64,000 nt of DNA from an uncultured Bacteroidota bacterium. GTDB taxonomy: Bacteria; Bacteroidota; Bacteroidia; Flavobacteriales; Flavobacteriaceae. The stretch covers positions 1-64,000 of the forward strand of contig CACMHY010000006.1 of assembly GCA_902613595.1 (NCBI GenBank). Direction: 5' to 3'. Of the stretch, positions 61,292 through 64,000 are shown piece by piece. A program made the position numbers and the translations under genes. The notes under the pieces were generated by a model. It was not told the origin of the DNA. It saw only the letters and a program-made list of their open reading frames with translations, and did no database searches. Numbering within the stretch: position 1 is the first letter of the stretch; each line of letters opens with the position of its first letter.

Positions 61292-63391
61292 TTAACTTAT
61301 TAAATTCCAAATATTTGATTCATTTTGAAGATTAGAAAGATTTCTTTTTATAATTTGATTTTCACTGTTTTCAAGTTTAGGATCTTTCTTTAATATTTCC
61401 TTAGCTAGTTCACGTGCTATTTTAAGAAGTTTGCTATCCTTTACGATGTCAGCTATTTTCATCCGTAAAATACCACTTTGCTGGGTTCCAAGAATATTTC
61501 CAGGACCTCTAAGTTTAAGGTCTGCTTCAGCTATTTCAAAACCATTATTGGTTTTAACCATTGTTTGAATTCTTATTTTACTATCATCTGATAAGTTACT
61601 CCCGGTCATTAAAATACAAAAGCTCTGTTTATTTCCTCTCCCAACTCGACCTCTAAGTTGATGAAGTTGAGATAAGCCAAACCTTTCTGCACTTTCTATT
61701 ATCATAACAGATGCATTTGGAATATTTACACCAACTTCGATTACTGTAGTGGCTATCATTATTTGAGTTTTTCCTTCCTCAAAACGTCTCATTTCATATG
61801 CTTTATCGACAGCCTTCATTTTTCCGTGTACTATACTTATTTGATATTTTGGAATAGGGAAACTTCGAGAAAGACTTTCATAGCCATCCATTAAATCTTT
61901 AAAATCTAATTTTTCAGATTCTTGTATTAATGGATATACAATATAAATTTGTTGCCCTTCATCAATTTTCTCTTTGATGAACTGAAAAACTTTAAGCCTA
62001 TTATTGTCATACCTGTGTATTGTCTTTATAGGTTTTCTTCCTGGTGGCATCTCATCAATCAATGAAACATCTAGATCACCATATAGGCTCATTGCAAGTG
62101 TTCTTGGTATTGGAGTTGCTGTCATTACAAGTATATGGGGAGGAATACTATTTTTTGACCATAATTTTGCTCTCTGTGCAACTCCAAAACGATGTTGTTC
62201 GTCGATAATAGCAAGCCCCAAATTTTTGAATCGTACATTTTCTTCAAATATCGCATGTGTTCCAATAAGTATAGAAAGTGTTCCATCTTCAAGCTCATGA
62301 TTTATTATTTTTCGATCTTTTACTTTTGTACTACCTGTAAGAAGATTAAGTTTCACAGGACTATCTGATAGTAACATCTGAAGAGAAGCAAAATGTTGTT
62401 GAGCCAAAATTTCTGTGGGTGCAACAAAACAAGCTTGATAGTTATTTCCAATTGCAATTAGAATTGCAAATAATGCAACAATTGTTTTTCCTGACCCAAC
62501 ATCACCCTGAAGTAATCTATTCATTTGTCTTCCTGATCCCATATCTTCACGTATTTCTCTTATTACTCTTTTTTGAGCAATAGTTAATCTATAAGGTAAT
62601 TTATGGTTATAAAAGCTGTTTAAAAGACTTCCAATTTCAGAAAATAAAAAACCTTTTATTTTCCTTTTTCTTTGTTGATTTTTGAGAATTAATTGCAATT
62701 GGGTATAAGTTAATTCTTCAAATTTGAGTCTAATTTGTGCTTGGCTTAATTTTTTTTGAGAGGTAGGAAAGTGTATTTCTTTTAAAGCATCACTTTTATC
62801 AAGTAATTTGTAATAATCTAAGACATATTTTGGCAAAGTTTCAGAAAACAAATTACCACCCATTTCGATTAAATTTAAAACCAACTTTTGAATAACTTTT
62901 TGCGATATACCATTTCTAATTAACTTTTCAGTTGATGGATATATTGGGTAAAATGATTTTTTAATCGATTTTCTAAAATTTATTTCTAGTTCCATTTCAG
63001 GATGTGGCATACTTACATATCCCTTAAACCAATTCAATCTTCCAAAGATTATATATGATTGGTTTAATTTTAAATTCTCTCTTATCCATTTGTAACCCCT
63101 GAACCAAATCAAGTCCATCTTTCCATATTTATCTTCAAAACGTGCAACCATTCTCTTACCTCTTTTTTGCGTCAAAATTTCTATTTCTGTAATTTTTCCC
63201 TTAATCTGAACTTCAGAATTATTTTTTGGGAGTTCATTTATTAGATGAAATTGACTCCTATCGATGTAGCGACTGGGAAAAAAATGGAACAAATCATCAA
63301 AGGTTACTATTTTAAGCTCCTCCTTAAGAATACGTGCACGTTCAGGCCCAACACCTTTCAAATATTCAATGGATGTCTGTTTTGAATTCAT
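61292..63391 (-). CDS. recG: ATP-dependent DNA helicase RecG
   Basis: 699 residues: an N-terminal wedge/OB domain (KGVGPERARILKEELKIVTFDDLFHFFPSRYIDRS), Walker A LLQGDVGSGKT, motif II DEQHRFG, motif III MTATPIPRTLAM, motif VI QLHQLRGRVGRG and the conserved TRG region. Length normal. RecG regresses and processes branched DNA at stalled forks. It is divergent from the uvrD gene, 103 bases apart. Confidence 0.97.
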   Translation of the reverse strand: MNSKQTSIEYLKGVGPERARILKEELKIVTFDDLFHFFPSRYIDRSQFHLINELPKNNSEVQIKGKITEIEILTQKRGKRMVARFEDKYGKMDLIWFRGYKWIRENLKLNQSYIIFGRLNWFKGYVSMPHPEMELEINFRKSIKKSFYPIYPSTEKLIRNGISQKVIQKLVLNLIEMGGNLFSETLPKYVLDYYKLLDKSDALKEIHFPTSQKKLSQAQIRLKFEELTYTQLQLILKNQQRKRKIKGFLFSEIGSLLNSFYNHKLPYRLTIAQKRVIREIREDMGSGRQMNRLLQGDVGSGKTIVALFAILIAIGNNYQACFVAPTEILAQQHFASLQMLLSDSPVKLNLLTGSTKVKDRKIINHELEDGTLSILIGTHAIFEENVRFKNLGLAIIDEQHRFGVAQRAKLWSKNSIPPHILVMTATPIPRTLAMSLYGDLDVSLIDEMPPGRKPIKTIHRYDNNRLKVFQFIKEKIDEGQQIYIVYPLIQESEKLDFKDLMDGYESLSRSFPIPKYQISIVHGKMKAVDKAYEMRRFEEGKTQIMIATTVIEVGVNIPNASVMIIESAERFGLSQLHQLRGRVGRGNKQSFCILMTGSNLSDDSKIRIQTMVKTNNGFEIAEADLKLRGPGNILGTQQSGILRMKIADIVKDSKLLKIARELAKEILKKDPKLENSENQIIKRNLSNLQNESNIWNLIS

Positions 63392-63494
63392 TCGAAAGTG
63401 TTTTTGATTTATAATCTGTATTAATATGAAGATACAATGTTTATAATAAAAAAGTAAAAGTGATCAACTAGATAAACGAAATAGTTATTTTTAA

Positions 63495-64000
63495 ATGTTT
63501 ATGAAAGACGAACTTAAAATAAACCTAGATACTTTAAATGATGCTCAAAGGAAACCCACTTTACATAAGGACGGCCCACTTATTGTAATTGCTGGCGCAG
63601 GTTCAGGTAAAACGAGAGTACTTACATATAGAATTGCTTACTTAATGTCCCAAGGAGTTGATTCATTCTCAATTTTAGCTTTAACATTTACTAATAAAGC
63701 TGCAAGAGAAATGAAATCACGCATTGGAGAATTGGTTGGTGAAAGTGAAGCAAAAAATCTCTGGATGGGCACTTTTCATTCAGTTTTTGCGAGGTTGTTA
63801 AGATCTGAAGCAGAGAAGCTTGGATTCCCGTCTAATTTTACTATTTATGACACTCAAGACTCAGATAGATTGATTGCATCTATAATTAAGGAGATGGGTC
63901 TTGACAAAGATCTCTATAAATACAAACAAATAAGAACAAGAATATCTTCATTTAAAAATAGTCTTATTACGGTTAAGGCCTATAATGATAATCCTGAATT
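63495..64000 (+). CDS. uvrD: UvrD/PcrA-type DNA helicase (3' end outside window)
   Basis: ATG at 63495, or 63501 two codons later. The 168 residues present include the Q motif (LNDAQRKPTLHKDGPLIVIAGAGSGKTRVLTYRIAYL, with Walker A AGAGSGKT), motif Ia ALTFTNKAAREMKSRI and GTFHSVFARLLR. This is the start of a superfamily I 3'-5' helicase of the UvrD/PcrA/Rep group. The gene runs off the right edge of the window. Divergent from recG. Confidence 0.93.
   Translation, partial: MFMKDELKINLDTLNDAQRKPTLHKDGPLIVIAGAGSGKTRVLTYRIAYLMSQGVDSFSILALTFTNKAAREMKSRIGELVGESEAKNLWMGTFHSVFARLLRSEAEKLGFPSNFTIYDTQDSDRLIASIIKEMGLDKDLYKYKQIRTRISSFKNSLITVKAYNDNPE

Overview
The window is a piece of an AT-rich (roughly one-third GC) chromosome from a member of the Bacteroidota, most likely a marine Flavobacteriia. 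Support comes from Bacteroidota-type promoter boxes (TAnnTTTG) with no obvious Shine-Dalgarno sites, from gene families typical of that group (DUF4834 plus YfhO, a BspA-like repeat surface protein, a TIGR02757 protein, a serC/serA/acyl-CoA reductase/ferredoxin block, adjacent parE-parC), and from very tight packing with many overlapping convergent gene ends. No gene-free stretch exceeds 300 bases. I see no tRNA, rRNA or CRISPR array.

Bases 1 to about 5036 are accessory DNA abutting the 3' end of mnmE. This part holds the end of a BspA-like repeat surface protein with a degenerate cupredoxin domain, a detached second cupredoxin domain, a secreted two-domain SnoaL/NTF2-like protein, an excisionase-like HTH protein, a cysteine-rich 29-residue peptide (11 Cys) that resembles a micro-metallothionein, and a tyrosine integrase. 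The integrase lies directly against the mnmE 3' end, whose last 18 bases closely match the attB used by Salmonella genomic island SGI1. Decayed tails of an unidentified gene flank the SnoaL-like gene.

Bases 5037 to 63391 are core chromosome. In order: mnmE and a GNAT protein; an outer-membrane barrel; DUF4834, YfhO and a flippase; uvrA; an ECF sigma factor behind a structured leader, with a small downstream protein; nth, bcp and a conserved unknown; a metallo-beta-lactamase-fold protein; an esterase and a dihydroorotase-like protein; a pxpABC 5-oxoprolinase operon with an Nramp-like transporter lacking the usual metal-binding motifs; a TIGR02757 protein and a LolD-like ATPase; msrA, which lacks a normal start codon, and folE; serine biosynthesis (serC, serA-like); acyl-CoA reductase and ferredoxin; a ChbG-like deacetylase, ychF and parE-parC; a small regulator/lipoprotein/M14 peptidase block with a striking inverted repeat; Lrp and PEP carboxylase; aroB, smpB, clpB, glyA; the SRP RNA; an SDR, transaldolase, a thioredoxin-fold lipoprotein, an ABC-F ATPase, a sodium symporter, pheT and recG. 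The window closes inside uvrD.

Functionally the core covers translation support (mnmE, smpB, ychF, pheT, SRP RNA, ABC-F), DNA repair and topology (uvrA, nth, recG, uvrD, parE-parC), protein quality and redox repair (clpB, bcp, msrA), the serine to glycine/one-carbon route (serC, serA-like, glyA, folE) and anaplerosis (ppc). The most unusual material lies in the mnmE-linked mobile segment and in a few regulatory inverted repeats.
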